NCBI GenBank assembly: GCA_036010905.1
Contig: DASCMH010000043.1
Span: 1 to 46,239, forward strand
Source of the DNA: SMWD01 sp002729875
Lineage (GTDB): Bacteria; Pseudomonadota; Gammaproteobacteria; Steroidobacterales; GCA-2729495
Length of the DNA: 46,239 nt
Direction of reading: 5' to 3'
This document shows positions 6,229-15,199 of this stretch, piece after piece. Every line of letters starts with the position of its first letter. Within the stretch, counting starts at the first letter, position 1. The notes beneath the pieces are model-generated. The model saw nothing but the letters and a program-made list of their open reading frames with translations. It was not told the DNA's origin and did not search any database. The translations under genes and the position numbers were made by a program.

Positions 6229-8418
6229 CATCGAACGCAACAAAGGAACATCACCAAAGCGCTCCAACGAAGCATTAAGGTAGTTGATCGCCTCATCGGT
6301 TTTCCCCTGCTTTTCCAGTATCAGCGCATACGCCAGCGCCATGCGCGCATCGGCATCCTGCGCTGCTGCGGCTAACTGCAACTCTACCTGCGCCTCTGCT
6401 GTCCTGTCCTGGCGCACCAGGGACAGCCCAAGAGAATAATGCAGTGCCGGCTGTCCGGGCAGCTTGACGATAGCCTCCCTTAGCAACATCTCACCGGCCG
6501 CTTCATCGCCCTGTTGCCGATAAAGATCCGCCAGGTTCACGTAGGCCGGCACAAAAAATGGATTCAGATCCAGGGCTGTCTGATAAGCCTGCTCGGAGCT
6601 CTCAGGACGCCTGAGCCGGCGCTGCAGATTACCAATATTGGTATGTGCCTCTGCCCGTTCGTTGTTGACCTGTTCCGCCAGGAGGTATTCATCCAGCACC
6701 TCCTGGAGAATGCGCTGGGTATGCGCCGGTAACAACTCCAGTGCTACGGGCGCCAGGGCACTGGCCGCCGCGATCCGGACCGCCCTGACCGGATCTTCAA
6801 GTAATGGAGTTGCGTGGCTGGCGATCATCGACGCCGACGCGCCCTGCAATGCACGCGCAACTGCCCAGCGTATCAATGATTCTTCACTCACCGCCTGCCT
6901 GACTATCTCCTGCATTAATAAAGCATCGCCAAACAGGGGCGCCTGCACAATAACCGAGGCCCGAACGATGGCGGGCACAGTCTTATCTGCAGCCAGCTCT
7001 GGAATCAATGCCCATGCGCCGTCCTGCGCGCTAAGAATCGTGGCAAAATCTTTCTGCCAGTGATCCGCATCATTTAGCCTGCCCTGCTCACGCAACACAT
7101 CAGTTGCCCATTCTGCATTCCTGTCATCATGGCAATTGGTGCATACATCAGGGGTAGAAAACTTCATACTGAGATCCGGCCGCGGAACACGAAAACTATG
7201 ATCGTGTCGCGGATCAACCTGCATATAGGTCGTGGACGGCATGTGGCACTCGATACAATCGGCACCGGCAGATTCAAGTGGATGCAGGTGATGCTCGCTG
7301 GCAGCAAATTTCTCAGCTGCGTGACATTGCAGACAGACTGCAGAGCCGGATGCGCGCAATTTCAGACTGTGGGGCTCATGACAATCACTGCAGGTCACAC
7401 CCTGCTGGTACATGCGACTCTGCAGGAATGAACCCCAGACATAGACCTCACCACGAATCTGTCCATCGACGTAATACAACGGCGGCTGGATCAGTGCGGG
7501 CCGGAAACCATCCAACAGTTCACTGCCGGGCATGGGCATGACTTCGATCTGGCTGCGACGAGAATGGCAGGCAGCGCAAGTGCTGGTCTCCACTTGAGTC
7601 AAGCGGGGCCGGTTGCGCCGACTGTTACCGCTGCCGGGATCCGCTATCCAGCTTACGCCGTCTCGCTCGTTTAATTGTGCCGCAAATCCCTTATCGCCGT
7701 TAGCTGTCTGATCATATTCCCTGGCCTCAGAGGCCGCCCACTCAACATGGAGCGAACCGGGACCATGGCAAGCTTCGCAGGCTACATTTATTTCAGCCCA
7801 GCTCGTGTTAAATGTATTGGTTTCCGGTTTAAAAGTTTTCTTCAATCCGGTTGAATGACAATATGCGCACATTGAATCCCAATTCTGGCCGAGCCGCGTC
7901 CAATGCAACACATCAGTATGATGTATGGCTTGGTCACCATAGACATGAAACCATCGCTGACCGCCCTCTCCTCCGGGCCTGCTGTCCCATGACGCGCCCA
8001 AAGTCTGGATTCTGCCCCCGGGCAATTCCAACAAATACTGCTGCAGAGGCTCCACACCGAAGGTATAGCGTACCGGAAACTCGTCGAGTTGCCCGTCCCG
8101 CCCATCAGTCTCAATAAAATATCCCCCATCGCGAGTGTAAAATCGGCTGGTGATGCCATTATGAGAAAATTCGGTGTTGTTGAACGCGCCGAGAACCGAC
8201 ATTTCACTCGCCGGCTGCATGGCCAGCTCATGATGTGAACCACGCCACAAGGCAACCTGTTCTGAATGGCAATCAACACAGGCAGCGACACCCATATAGG
8301 CCGCTTCTGATGGAACCGCCGGTACCTGCTCATGCCTGCCTTGATCCCCGCAACCTGGCAGCCCTGTGCCATAAACTATCGCCAGGCCTATGCACAACAG
8401 TGGTCTGAATCTGTTCAT
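6211..8418 (-). CDS. Octahaem c-type cytochrome with HEAT-like and TPR repeats
   Basis: The 735-residue protein begins with a hydrophobic export signal ending LPGC (Cys23), possibly a lipoprotein site. It has eight CxxCH haem motifs at about residues 47 (CVDCH), 184 (CAYCH), 214 (CEACH), 281 (CAACH), 343 (CSDCH), 362 (CLQCH), 388 (CIECH) and 426 (CTNCH), a cytochrome c554/doubled-CxxCH type arrangement. An alpha-helical HEAT-like region follows at about 450-570, then three to four TPR units (about 595-735, for example HTNIGNLQRRLRRPESSEQA). The ATG at 8418 is preferred: the frame runs 95 codons further upstream, but that part lacks signal features and reaches into the divergent LLM gene. A periplasmic electron-transfer role with protein partners is likely; substrate unknown. 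Confidence 0.85.
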   Translation of the reverse strand: MNRFRPLLCIGLAIVYGTGLPGCGDQGRHEQVPAVPSEAAYMGVAACVDCHSEQVALWRGSHHELAMQPASEMSVLGAFNNTEFSHNGITSRFYTRDGGYFIETDGRDGQLDEFPVRYTFGVEPLQQYLLELPGGRIQTLGASWDSRPGGEGGQRWFHVYGDQAIHHTDVLHWTRLGQNWDSMCAYCHSTGLKKTFKPETNTFNTSWAEINVACEACHGPGSLHVEWAASEAREYDQTANGDKGFAAQLNERDGVSWIADPGSGNSRRNRPRLTQVETSTCAACHSRRSQIEVMPMPGSELLDGFRPALIQPPLYYVDGQIRGEVYVWGSFLQSRMYQQGVTCSDCHEPHSLKLRASGSAVCLQCHAAEKFAASEHHLHPLESAGADCIECHMPSTTYMQVDPRHDHSFRVPRPDLSMKFSTPDVCTNCHDDRNAEWATDVLREQGRLNDADHWQKDFATILSAQDGAWALIPELAADKTVPAIVRASVIVQAPLFGDALLMQEIVRQAVSEESLIRWAVARALQGASASMIASHATPLLEDPVRAVRIAAASALAPVALELLPAHTQRILQEVLDEYLLAEQVNNERAEAHTNIGNLQRRLRRPESSEQAYQTALDLNPFFVPAYVNLADLYRQQGDEAAGEMLLREAIVKLPGQPALHYSLGLSLVRQDRTAEAQVELQLAAAAQDADARMALAYALILEKQGKTDEAINYLNASLERFGDVPLLRSMLNNLR

Positions 8419-8580
8419 AGAACGAAGTCCGTTACTCGGCACCAGCAATACATTTAATTTATTCCAATAAAGACGATATGCCAATGACAACATCAGGGCA
8501 TGGTACATTGCATACCATCTAATTGCGTTTCTCACACCGGCACCAGGGATGATGAACAACGGCACCATCAGGAGAAATAA

Positions 8581-9633
8581 ATGACAACCCGGCACACACC
8601 AGAAGTGGGCCTCGTCATGGAGGCTTCTCCCGGGTACACCGCCCGGCTGGCCGGGAAGATCGAAGCCATGGGCTTTGACTATCTGCTCTGCCCGGATACG
8701 CAAAATCTTGCTCCGGATCCGTATGGACAGCTATCACTGTCGGCTGCCGCGACTCAGACACTGCACCTCGGAACAGGTGTCACCAACCCGGTTACCCGTG
8801 ATGCGGCAGTAACCGCAACAGCCATCATGACATTGCAACAGGAATCCGGCGGTCGCGCCATCTGCGTGATCGGCCGCGGCGATTCATCTGCTGCACACAT
8901 AGGCATGAAGAATGCGACCACCGCACAATTGCAAACCTGTATTGAGCGGATAAAAGCCTACACTTCCGGCAAAACTATCGAACGCAATGCAACCCAATCC
9001 ACATTACGCTGGCTGCAAGGGCAAGATATCGCGCCGCCGCCCATCGATATTGCCTGCACAGGACCGAAAACCATACGGATGGCTGTCGAAGTCGGTGATC
9101 GCATCAGCTTCGCGGTCGGCAGCGCACCGGAACGTATCGAATGGGCGCTCAATACGGCTCATGAACATCTGCAAAAAATTGGCCGCGATCGCTCCGGCAT
9201 CAGCATCGGCGCCTTCGTCAACCTGGTTTGTGATGCTGACGAACAACGCGCCATCGACCTCGGTCGCATGATTGCCGGCATGGTCGCTCATTTTGCCGGG
9301 ATGAAAGATGCACCTGTCGATCACCTGCCGCCACAACTCAAGGAACTGGCAATACATATGCAAAGCCAGTACGACATGACCCATCATGCGCAAGAGGAAG
9401 CCAGCCACGCGACCGGTGTCTCAGATGAATTTGTTGACTGGTTTTCAATCTGTGGCCCGCCGGAAAAATGCCGGGCAAGACTCCGCACGATCGTCGACCA
9501 GGGCCTCGATCACGTTTACCTGCTAGGTGGCTCACCTGTCGCGCATCCGCACGGTGAGCGCCAGGCCGGTATGATCCGGCAAACACAATTGTTTGCGGAC
9601 GAGGTGCTGCCGGCATTCAGAAACAGCAGTTAA
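8581..9633 (+). CDS. LLM-class (luciferase-like) flavin- or F420-dependent oxidoreductase
   Basis: This 350-residue TIM-barrel enzyme belongs to the bacterial luciferase-like superfamily. Family features are the N-terminal strand GLVMEASPGY, LAGKIEAMGFDYLLCPD, LHLGTGVTNPVTRDAAVTA, the glycine-rich VIGRGDSSAAHIG, and the C-terminal ICGPPEKCRARLRTIVDQGL with VYLLGGSP. The start has an AGGAG box six bases upstream of the ATG. The gene converges on ubiD with a gap of only 53 bp and may be a monooxygenase or dehydrogenase acting in the same pathway. Which flavin cofactor it uses cannot be decided from the sequence. Confidence 0.88.
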   Translation: MTTRHTPEVGLVMEASPGYTARLAGKIEAMGFDYLLCPDTQNLAPDPYGQLSLSAAATQTLHLGTGVTNPVTRDAAVTATAIMTLQQESGGRAICVIGRGDSSAAHIGMKNATTAQLQTCIERIKAYTSGKTIERNATQSTLRWLQGQDIAPPPIDIACTGPKTIRMAVEVGDRISFAVGSAPERIEWALNTAHEHLQKIGRDRSGISIGAFVNLVCDADEQRAIDLGRMIAGMVAHFAGMKDAPVDHLPPQLKELAIHMQSQYDMTHHAQEEASHATGVSDEFVDWFSICGPPEKCRARLRTIVDQGLDHVYLLGGSPVAHPHGERQAGMIRQTQLFADEVLPAFRNSS

Positions 9634-9686
9634 CCGATTCTTGCGTTTGAAGCCGCTCTTGCGCTGCTAAACACCCACATCAACCA

Positions 9687-11201
9687 TCAAGACAGAATTG
9701 CCTTCATCTTCTCGGCTATTTTCCTGACCTTCTCCGGGTCGGCCTGGCTGACCTCGGCATAATCATCGAAACGTTCAGGAACCTTGATCAGGGCATCAAA
9801 ACCAATTTGCTCGGAACTGAGGGCGAAGCCATGCGCACTTTTTGGCGCCGAGGGATCGAGAATCATCGCCTGTGCCGACTGGTTGATAATCGTGTCACTA
9901 TACGGCTGAACCCGCGTCTGGATCGCCCACTCGACCGAGGTCAGATCATACGGATCGACATCCGGACCAACGACAATGACAATCTTCGCCACCCGCCCCC
10001 AGCGACCCTGCGCACCCCAGACAGCATGCAGCACAAACTTGCCGAAGTACGGGTGCGGCTTCTGCACACCATCGACAGACAGCTGTATGACGTAGGTCAT
10101 GTTCGGCGTCACGACGACATCTTTGACCTCGGGTATTTTGCGTTGCAGATCGGCCAACACCTCACCTTCAACCGGCAGCAACCCGATGTAGTTGTGATCG
10201 AACGGCGGCATCATCTCCATCGTCGCGTACCAGTATGGATTCTGCCGACGGGTGATGCACTTGACATCAATAACCGGAATAAATTGCACCTTGTCGTAAT
10301 AGCCGACTGAGTTGGAATGCCAGCCGATTGTTTCTTCTACAGTGTCCGGCTCGATAACGCATTCGATGACAAACTCGGCGGTAGCCGGCACTTCCAGGTC
10401 AACCGTCTCACATTGCACAAGCTCAACCGGTGCACCACGCAGGCCACCGGCAAAGGAAAATTCATCATGACCAAACGGAACTCCGGTACAGGCAGCCAGA
10501 TGAATAACCGGATCACAGAGAAAGGCAACCGCTATCTCAAGCGGCTTGCCCAGTCGTTTTGCCTTGGCCACGTGCAAACCAATATGGCTCATCGGCGGGT
10601 TCCAGAAAGCGAAGATCGCCAACTGCTTCTTCTGCCGTTCTTCGGAATAGGAACCACCGGTTGGATGCTCGGCATCCCAGAACTGTGTCAGTCGGTACCA
10701 GCCGACATTACGTTCACCGGTCTCCGGGTCTTTGCTGACCACGACACCACCGCAAATATATGACGCACCTTCCTTACCGAACCAGACGGCAGGCAAATGC
10801 TTGTCGAGAGAAATTTCATCACCGGGGATGATGACTTCTTTGCATGGTGCCTCTGCCGCGTTGATCGTGACCGGCGCATGCCAGCTGGATCGATCAGCAA
10901 GAATATTCGCATGCTTCTTTTTGGCCTCCAGCGGATCAGTTTCACCGAGTACCATTGCGGTACGTTCACGGGTACCAAATGGATTAAAGATGACCGGTAT
11001 CTCGGGCATGTTATAGCCGTCAAGATTGTTCAGAATCAGGGCTGGGCCATCGATCTCCGCCAGGTGACGCATCAGTTCCTGCAACTCGTTATCACCCCGT
11101 TGCGCACGCAGCCGTATATCAACCTGCCTGAGCTGACCATGCTCATCCAACAAGTTAAGAAAATCTCGCATATCATTAAAAATACAAGTTTTATTTAACA
11201 T
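9687..11201 (-). CDS. UbiD-family prenylated-FMN-dependent decarboxylase
   Basis: A protein of about 504 residues with UbiD-family sequence throughout: MRDFLNLLDEHGQLRQV at the start, then PVIFNPFGTRER, the prFMN/metal region CGGVVVSKDPETGERNVGWY, WNPPMSHIGLH, and the catalytic acidic region IECVIEPDTVEETIGWHS. These enzymes reversibly decarboxylate aromatic, heteroaromatic or alpha,beta-unsaturated acids. The start is uncertain: ATGs at 11216, 11201 and 11171 are all in frame, the first codons are unusually AT-rich, and no strong ribosome-binding site is present. With ubiX at the head of the same gene run, it is likely a catabolic decarboxylase and not the ubiquinone-pathway UbiD. Confidence 0.9.
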   Translation of the reverse strand: MLNKTCIFNDMRDFLNLLDEHGQLRQVDIRLRAQRGDNELQELMRHLAEIDGPALILNNLDGYNMPEIPVIFNPFGTRERTAMVLGETDPLEAKKKHANILADRSSWHAPVTINAAEAPCKEVIIPGDEISLDKHLPAVWFGKEGASYICGGVVVSKDPETGERNVGWYRLTQFWDAEHPTGGSYSEERQKKQLAIFAFWNPPMSHIGLHVAKAKRLGKPLEIAVAFLCDPVIHLAACTGVPFGHDEFSFAGGLRGAPVELVQCETVDLEVPATAEFVIECVIEPDTVEETIGWHSNSVGYYDKVQFIPVIDVKCITRRQNPYWYATMEMMPPFDHNYIGLLPVEGEVLADLQRKIPEVKDVVVTPNMTYVIQLSVDGVQKPHPYFGKFVLHAVWGAQGRWGRVAKIVIVVGPDVDPYDLTSVEWAIQTRVQPYSDTIINQSAQAMILDPSAPKSAHGFALSSEQIGFDALIKVPERFDDYAEVSQADPEKVRKIAEKMKAILS

Positions 11202-11291
11202 CTTATTATTTTCCATTTTAATGTTCTTAACCTGAACAACCAACTTCAGCAAGCCGGACCAAGCCATCCAACCTGCCGCCAAAACCGTGTA

Positions 11292-11858
11292 CTAGCTAAA
11301 TTTGCCCACGGTATTTTTGATGTCCTCAAGACCGGTATTGGCAATCGGAATTGCTTCGGGTTCAATATCGAAAGTCGCACATATTTGACTCACCATCGTG
11401 TACACACCGATCACGACCGTCATTTCGAGCATTTCTGCCGGTGACATGAACGCCGCAACGGCATCAAACGATGCCTGTGAAGCACCGCCTGCCGTCACCA
11501 CATCATCAACAAAGGCGAGCACCATCTGTTCTTGCGCGGAAAACAGGGTCTGATTACCACCCACTTGCAGGGCGTTGATACGTTCCTCCGACATACCAAT
11601 CAACCGTGCGACACGGTTATGATTACTCACTTCATACTCACTGTCACACAGGTGGCCGGTACGCAAAATGATGATTTCTCGCAGCGTCTCGCTCAAAAGA
11701 CCATCATTCAGATACGCACTGAACAAGCGGGTCATCGGTTGAAACATTGACGGACTACCGGCCAGCATGCGGGAAATATTCAACTGCGGCAGACTTTTGA
11801 GAAAAGCCCGATCCCCGGGTGGCAGACTATCCGGATCCGGGTATGGAATTCTTGGCAT
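11292..11858 (-). CDS. Carboxymuconolactone decarboxylase (AhpD-like) family protein
   Basis: The 188-residue all-helical protein has the CMD/AhpD core ETLREIIILRTGHLCDSEYE followed by VSNHNRVARLIGMSEERI. Where AhpD peroxidase reductases have CxxC, this protein has C71-D-S-E74, then Y75 and H80. It therefore lacks the second cysteine and should not be a disulfide-type reductase. Lactone decarboxylation, hydrolysis or isomerisation is more plausible. It lies between ubiD (90 bp gap) and the nitrilase-like gene, as part of the same minus-strand run. The substrate is unknown. Confidence 0.85.
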   Translation of the reverse strand: MPRIPYPDPDSLPPGDRAFLKSLPQLNISRMLAGSPSMFQPMTRLFSAYLNDGLLSETLREIIILRTGHLCDSEYEVSNHNRVARLIGMSEERINALQVGGNQTLFSAQEQMVLAFVDDVVTAGGASQASFDAVAAFMSPAEMLEMTVVIGVYTMVSQICATFDIEPEAIPIANTGLEDIKNTVGKFS

Positions 11859-11932
11859 GAATTATTCTCCAGGTCATATCCTGTAGTTACCTGACCCAGT
11901 TCAGAACTGGTTAGACACTGATTAAATGTGCC

Positions 11933-13012
11933 TTATTTTGCCGGGCGTTTGTAGACTCCGCGCTCAAACATCCGCTCAACAGCCGCACGCACAACTTTGT
12001 CATTTTCGGCATGCTTGAGAGGCGGCTGCTCAATGCAGCGGTTTTTTTCATATTGGGGTTCGGCATAGATCGGTCGATACTGCTCGGTACGCAGATCCTT
12101 CAGCCAGTTCCCCCACAATGTCTGTTGACGATACTCGCGCAAGGCATCGATATTGATAATTGCACCCGCATAGGAGGCCGCACCACCACTTTGATGCTTG
12201 CCTATAATCTGTCCCTGGTAATTGACGATCATCGATTCACCACCGAACATATCCAGCGGGAACCGGCTATCGGCCGACACTGCATAGGCAGCTGGATTCG
12301 GGCTGACCATATACACCGTATTGTCCAGCGCCCGCGCCCGATTCTGCACTTCCCATAACCCATTGCCGACATAAGGCTCAGGATAACTGGGCCGGTATAT
12401 AAGCTCAGCGCCATTCATGGCCAGGCCGCGTGCGGTCTCCGGGAAACTCCCCTCCATGCAAATCAGGCAACCAATACGTCCAATGTCGGTGTCGGTTACC
12501 GGGAAAAAAGCATCCAGCCCCTCGCCATAAAGCTCAACCCATTTATCCCAGACATCGTGCGGCACAGTCGAGTGTTCACGGGCAAAAACCTGTAACTTGT
12601 AGTGCTTGTGAATCACTTCCCCTTGCGGATTGACGACAAATGCGCAGTTGAAGAATCGTTCGGCAAATTCCGGGTGGATAACCTTGGCCTGGGCAATGAT
12701 AAATGCGTCAAGGCTACGCGCCAGGTCACCGAGGTAACGGGTTTCCTCACCCGGAACTTCAATGGCGAGGCGCTGGACCATGTCAACATGATCCCAGTCA
12801 AAAATTTCGTCAGTAAATCCCTGCAATGCCCCTTCAGGTATTGCGTACAGGCGCACCGGCAACTCGATCTCGGTAACATTCTTTGCCGCAAAGGCCAGTT
12901 CGGTAATATGCTCCAGGTTCCGCCCGATATCAGCCTTTTCCTTTGCGCCAACCATAACCGGCTGCAAGGCAAGTGCCATGTATTGCCCGATCGATGTATT
13001 CGTGTTGCTCAT
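11933..13012 (-). CDS. Carbon-nitrogen hydrolase (nitrilase superfamily)
   Basis: This 359-residue protein carries the superfamily Glu-Lys-Cys triad: Glu in AIPEGALQGF (about residue 59), Lys in KHYKLQVF (about 137), and Cys in GCLICMEGSFPE (about 184). It also has the substrate-pocket region NGAELIYRPSYPEP. It cleaves a nitrile, amide or carbamoyl C-N bond to give a carboxylic acid and ammonia; which of these is not decidable here. The C-terminal tail (about 300-359) is longer than the minimal family domain. It starts 15 bp after the acyl-CoA synthetase stop, so the two are probably co-translated. It could supply or process the acid used by the UbiD-type enzyme. Confidence 0.88.
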   Translation of the reverse strand: MSNTNTSIGQYMALALQPVMVGAKEKADIGRNLEHITELAFAAKNVTEIELPVRLYAIPEGALQGFTDEIFDWDHVDMVQRLAIEVPGEETRYLGDLARSLDAFIIAQAKVIHPEFAERFFNCAFVVNPQGEVIHKHYKLQVFAREHSTVPHDVWDKWVELYGEGLDAFFPVTDTDIGRIGCLICMEGSFPETARGLAMNGAELIYRPSYPEPYVGNGLWEVQNRARALDNTVYMVSPNPAAYAVSADSRFPLDMFGGESMIVNYQGQIIGKHQSGGAASYAGAIINIDALREYRQQTLWGNWLKDLRTEQYRPIYAEPQYEKNRCIEQPPLKHAENDKVVRAAVERMFERGVYKRPAK

Positions 13013-13027
13013 AGATGATCCCCCTGG

Positions 13028-14929
13028 TCAGGTTCTATCGGCCGGCAGTCCGATAAAAGCGAGTTGCCCGGCAATTTCTGTCAATATTGCCGGATCGTCG
13101 ATCGTGGCCGGCACTGTATAAGCATCTCCGTCTGCCATGCGGCGCAGGGTCCCGCGCAGAATCTTGCCCGATCGGGTTTTCGGCAGCCTGGTCACGACAA
13201 TCGCTTGCTTGAATGCTGCAACCGGGCCGATTCGGGAGCGAACTATTTCGATCGATTCATTCACCACCTCCTCAACGGTCCGTTCAACACCTGATTTAAG
13301 GCACAGGAAGCCGAGCGGCACCTGCCCTTTCAGTGCATCACGTATGCCGGTCACGGCACACTCGGCCACATCGGGATGCGTAGCAAGCTCTTCTTCAATC
13401 GCCCCAGTGGATAATCGATGGCCGGCTACATTGATAACGTCATCCGTACGACTCATGACGAACACATAACCATCCTCATCAATGAACCCCGCATCACCGG
13501 TCTCGTAATAGCCGGGGAAGCGTTCGAAGTAAGCCGAGTAGAACCGTTGTTCCGCATTCCAGATTGTCGGCGTGAAACCAGGCGGCATCGGCAGGCGACA
13601 AACAATCGCACCACTCTCACCAGGCATGACCGGTTGATCGTCATCACCCAGCACCTGCAAATCCCAGCCCGGCATAGCCCGGCCTGCAGCACCAGCGCGG
13701 ACATCAAAAAAACCCAGACCAGCCGGGTTACCGGCGATCGCCCAACCGGTTTCAGTCTGCCACCAATGATCAATGACCGGCACACCAAGTTGTTGTTGCG
13801 TCCAGCGTAACGTCTCCGGGTCACAACGCTCACCAGCAACGAACTGGGTCTGGTAGTGCGACAAATCATATTTCTTTAAGAATTGGCCGTCCGGATCGAC
13901 TCGGCGAATTGCACGAATCGCGGTCGGCGCAGTGAACATTGCCTTGACACCGTAAGCGGCTATCACCCGCCAGAACTCCCCGGCATCGGGCGTACCAACA
14001 GGCTTGCCTTCAAACATGACGGTCGTACAGCCGCGCAGTAACGGGCCGTAAACAATATAAGAATGCCCGACAACCCAACCGACATCGGATGCCGCCCAGA
14101 ACACGTCACCCGTATCAACACCGTAGATCGCCTGCATGCTCCAGTTCAGCGCGACCGCGTGACCACCATTATCCCTGACAATACCCTTGGGCTTTCCAGT
14201 GGTCCCTGAGGTATACAGAATGTAAAGCGGATCGGTGGCGGCAACCGGCACGCAATCATGCGGGGCTGCCGCAGCGATAACGTCATGCCAATCATGATCA
14301 AGCTCATTCATGCCGGCAAGGCATTCGGGACGCTGCAACACAATGCACGCATCCGGTTTATGTGTAGCCTGATCAATCGCTGCATCCAGCAGCGGTTTAT
14401 ACTCGACAACACGACCTGGCTCGAGACCACAGCTGGCCGAAATGATAGCCTTTGGTTCGGCATCATCAATTCGTATCGCGAGTTCATTCGCCGCGAAGCC
14501 ACCAAACACCACCGAGTGGATAGCGCCAAGCCGCGCGCAGGCGAGCATTGCAATCACGGCCTCCGGCACCATCGGCATGTAGATAATCACCCGATCACCC
14601 TTACCTATACCAAAGCCCGCCAAGGCGCCGGCAAAGTGCGCCGTCTCATCCCTTAGTTGGGTGTATGTCAGCCTGCGCTTTGTACCGGTCATCGCGCTGT
14701 CAAAAATCAGCGCGGGCTGATCTCCCCTGCCTGCAATAACGTGGCGATCGACAGCATTGAAACAGGTATTCAGTTCGCCGCCGGTGAACCAGCGACAGGT
14801 TGGCTCAGCCTGGTCATCCAGCACTGTTGTCCAGCGCCTGTTCCAGTGGATGCCTTCGGCTGCCGCCGCCCAGAATGCTTCAGGATCGGCCAGCGATGCC
14901 TGGCATGCACTTTGGTAACCGCCTGACAT
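13028..14929 (-). CDS. Acyl-CoA synthetase, propionyl/acetyl-CoA synthetase type (PrpE-like)
   Basis: The 633-residue AMP-forming ligase has the P-loop motif YTSGTTGKPKG (about 239-249), the adenylate site DHWWQTETGW, and YYETGDAGFIDEDGYVFVMSRTDD with the hinge aspartate. The catalytic lysine lies in the C-terminal motif KTRSGKILRGTLRR (about 585-598). The overall sequence is closest in style to propionate-CoA ligases. I placed the start at the ATG at 14929, which has an AGGAG box eight bases upstream; an in-frame ATG at 14962 has none. The enzyme would activate a short carboxylic acid to its CoA thioester, probably at the end of the pathway encoded around it. Confidence 0.9.
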   Translation of the reverse strand: MSGGYQSACQASLADPEAFWAAAAEGIHWNRRWTTVLDDQAEPTCRWFTGGELNTCFNAVDRHVIAGRGDQPALIFDSAMTGTKRRLTYTQLRDETAHFAGALAGFGIGKGDRVIIYMPMVPEAVIAMLACARLGAIHSVVFGGFAANELAIRIDDAEPKAIISASCGLEPGRVVEYKPLLDAAIDQATHKPDACIVLQRPECLAGMNELDHDWHDVIAAAAPHDCVPVAATDPLYILYTSGTTGKPKGIVRDNGGHAVALNWSMQAIYGVDTGDVFWAASDVGWVVGHSYIVYGPLLRGCTTVMFEGKPVGTPDAGEFWRVIAAYGVKAMFTAPTAIRAIRRVDPDGQFLKKYDLSHYQTQFVAGERCDPETLRWTQQQLGVPVIDHWWQTETGWAIAGNPAGLGFFDVRAGAAGRAMPGWDLQVLGDDDQPVMPGESGAIVCRLPMPPGFTPTIWNAEQRFYSAYFERFPGYYETGDAGFIDEDGYVFVMSRTDDVINVAGHRLSTGAIEEELATHPDVAECAVTGIRDALKGQVPLGFLCLKSGVERTVEEVVNESIEIVRSRIGPVAAFKQAIVVTRLPKTRSGKILRGTLRRMADGDAYTVPATIDDPAILTEIAGQLAFIGLPADRT

Positions 14930-14958
14930 ATTTGCAACTCCTGTTACTTTACTTACGC

Positions 14959-15171
14959 TCAAGGTTCTGCTTTAAAGGCTCTTGTCCGGCAAAGATCGGT
15001 CGGGCTCGACGGCATGCAGCGCTCACCGCGAAACACGATGGTCAGCGCCACGAGCATTGACCCCATCGGATAGTTACCGTAGCGTAAAATAATCAAATGT
15101 TTGATTTGCCAGAAAACCACCATCCGGGCTAGCGGACCAAGTTTATGAATATGTTCTTGCTCATTGAGCAT
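14959..15171 (-). CDS. Possible small protein, function unknown
   Basis: A 70-codon frame sits between the MDR reductase and the acyl-CoA synthetase in the same direction, 28 bp after one and 29 bp before the other. It has a strong purine-rich ribosome-binding site (GGGGGGAG) about nine bases upstream of its ATG. The protein MLNEQEHIHKLGPLARMVVF... contains one hydrophobic stretch at about 38-48 and is otherwise basic. No family is recognised. Spacing and ribosome-binding site favour a real gene, but a decayed remnant is possible. Confidence 0.4.
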   Translation of the reverse strand: MLNEQEHIHKLGPLARMVVFWQIKHLIILRYGNYPMGSMLVALTIVFRGERCMPSSPTDLCRTRAFKAEP

Positions 15172-15199
15172 GCTTGTTCGGCTCCCCCCTGATCAGGGA

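Noticed and set aside
8419..8703. 95-codon upstream extension of the multihaem cytochrome
   Set aside because: It reads into the divergent LLM gene and lacks signal-peptide features; the ATG at 8418 precedes a good export signal.
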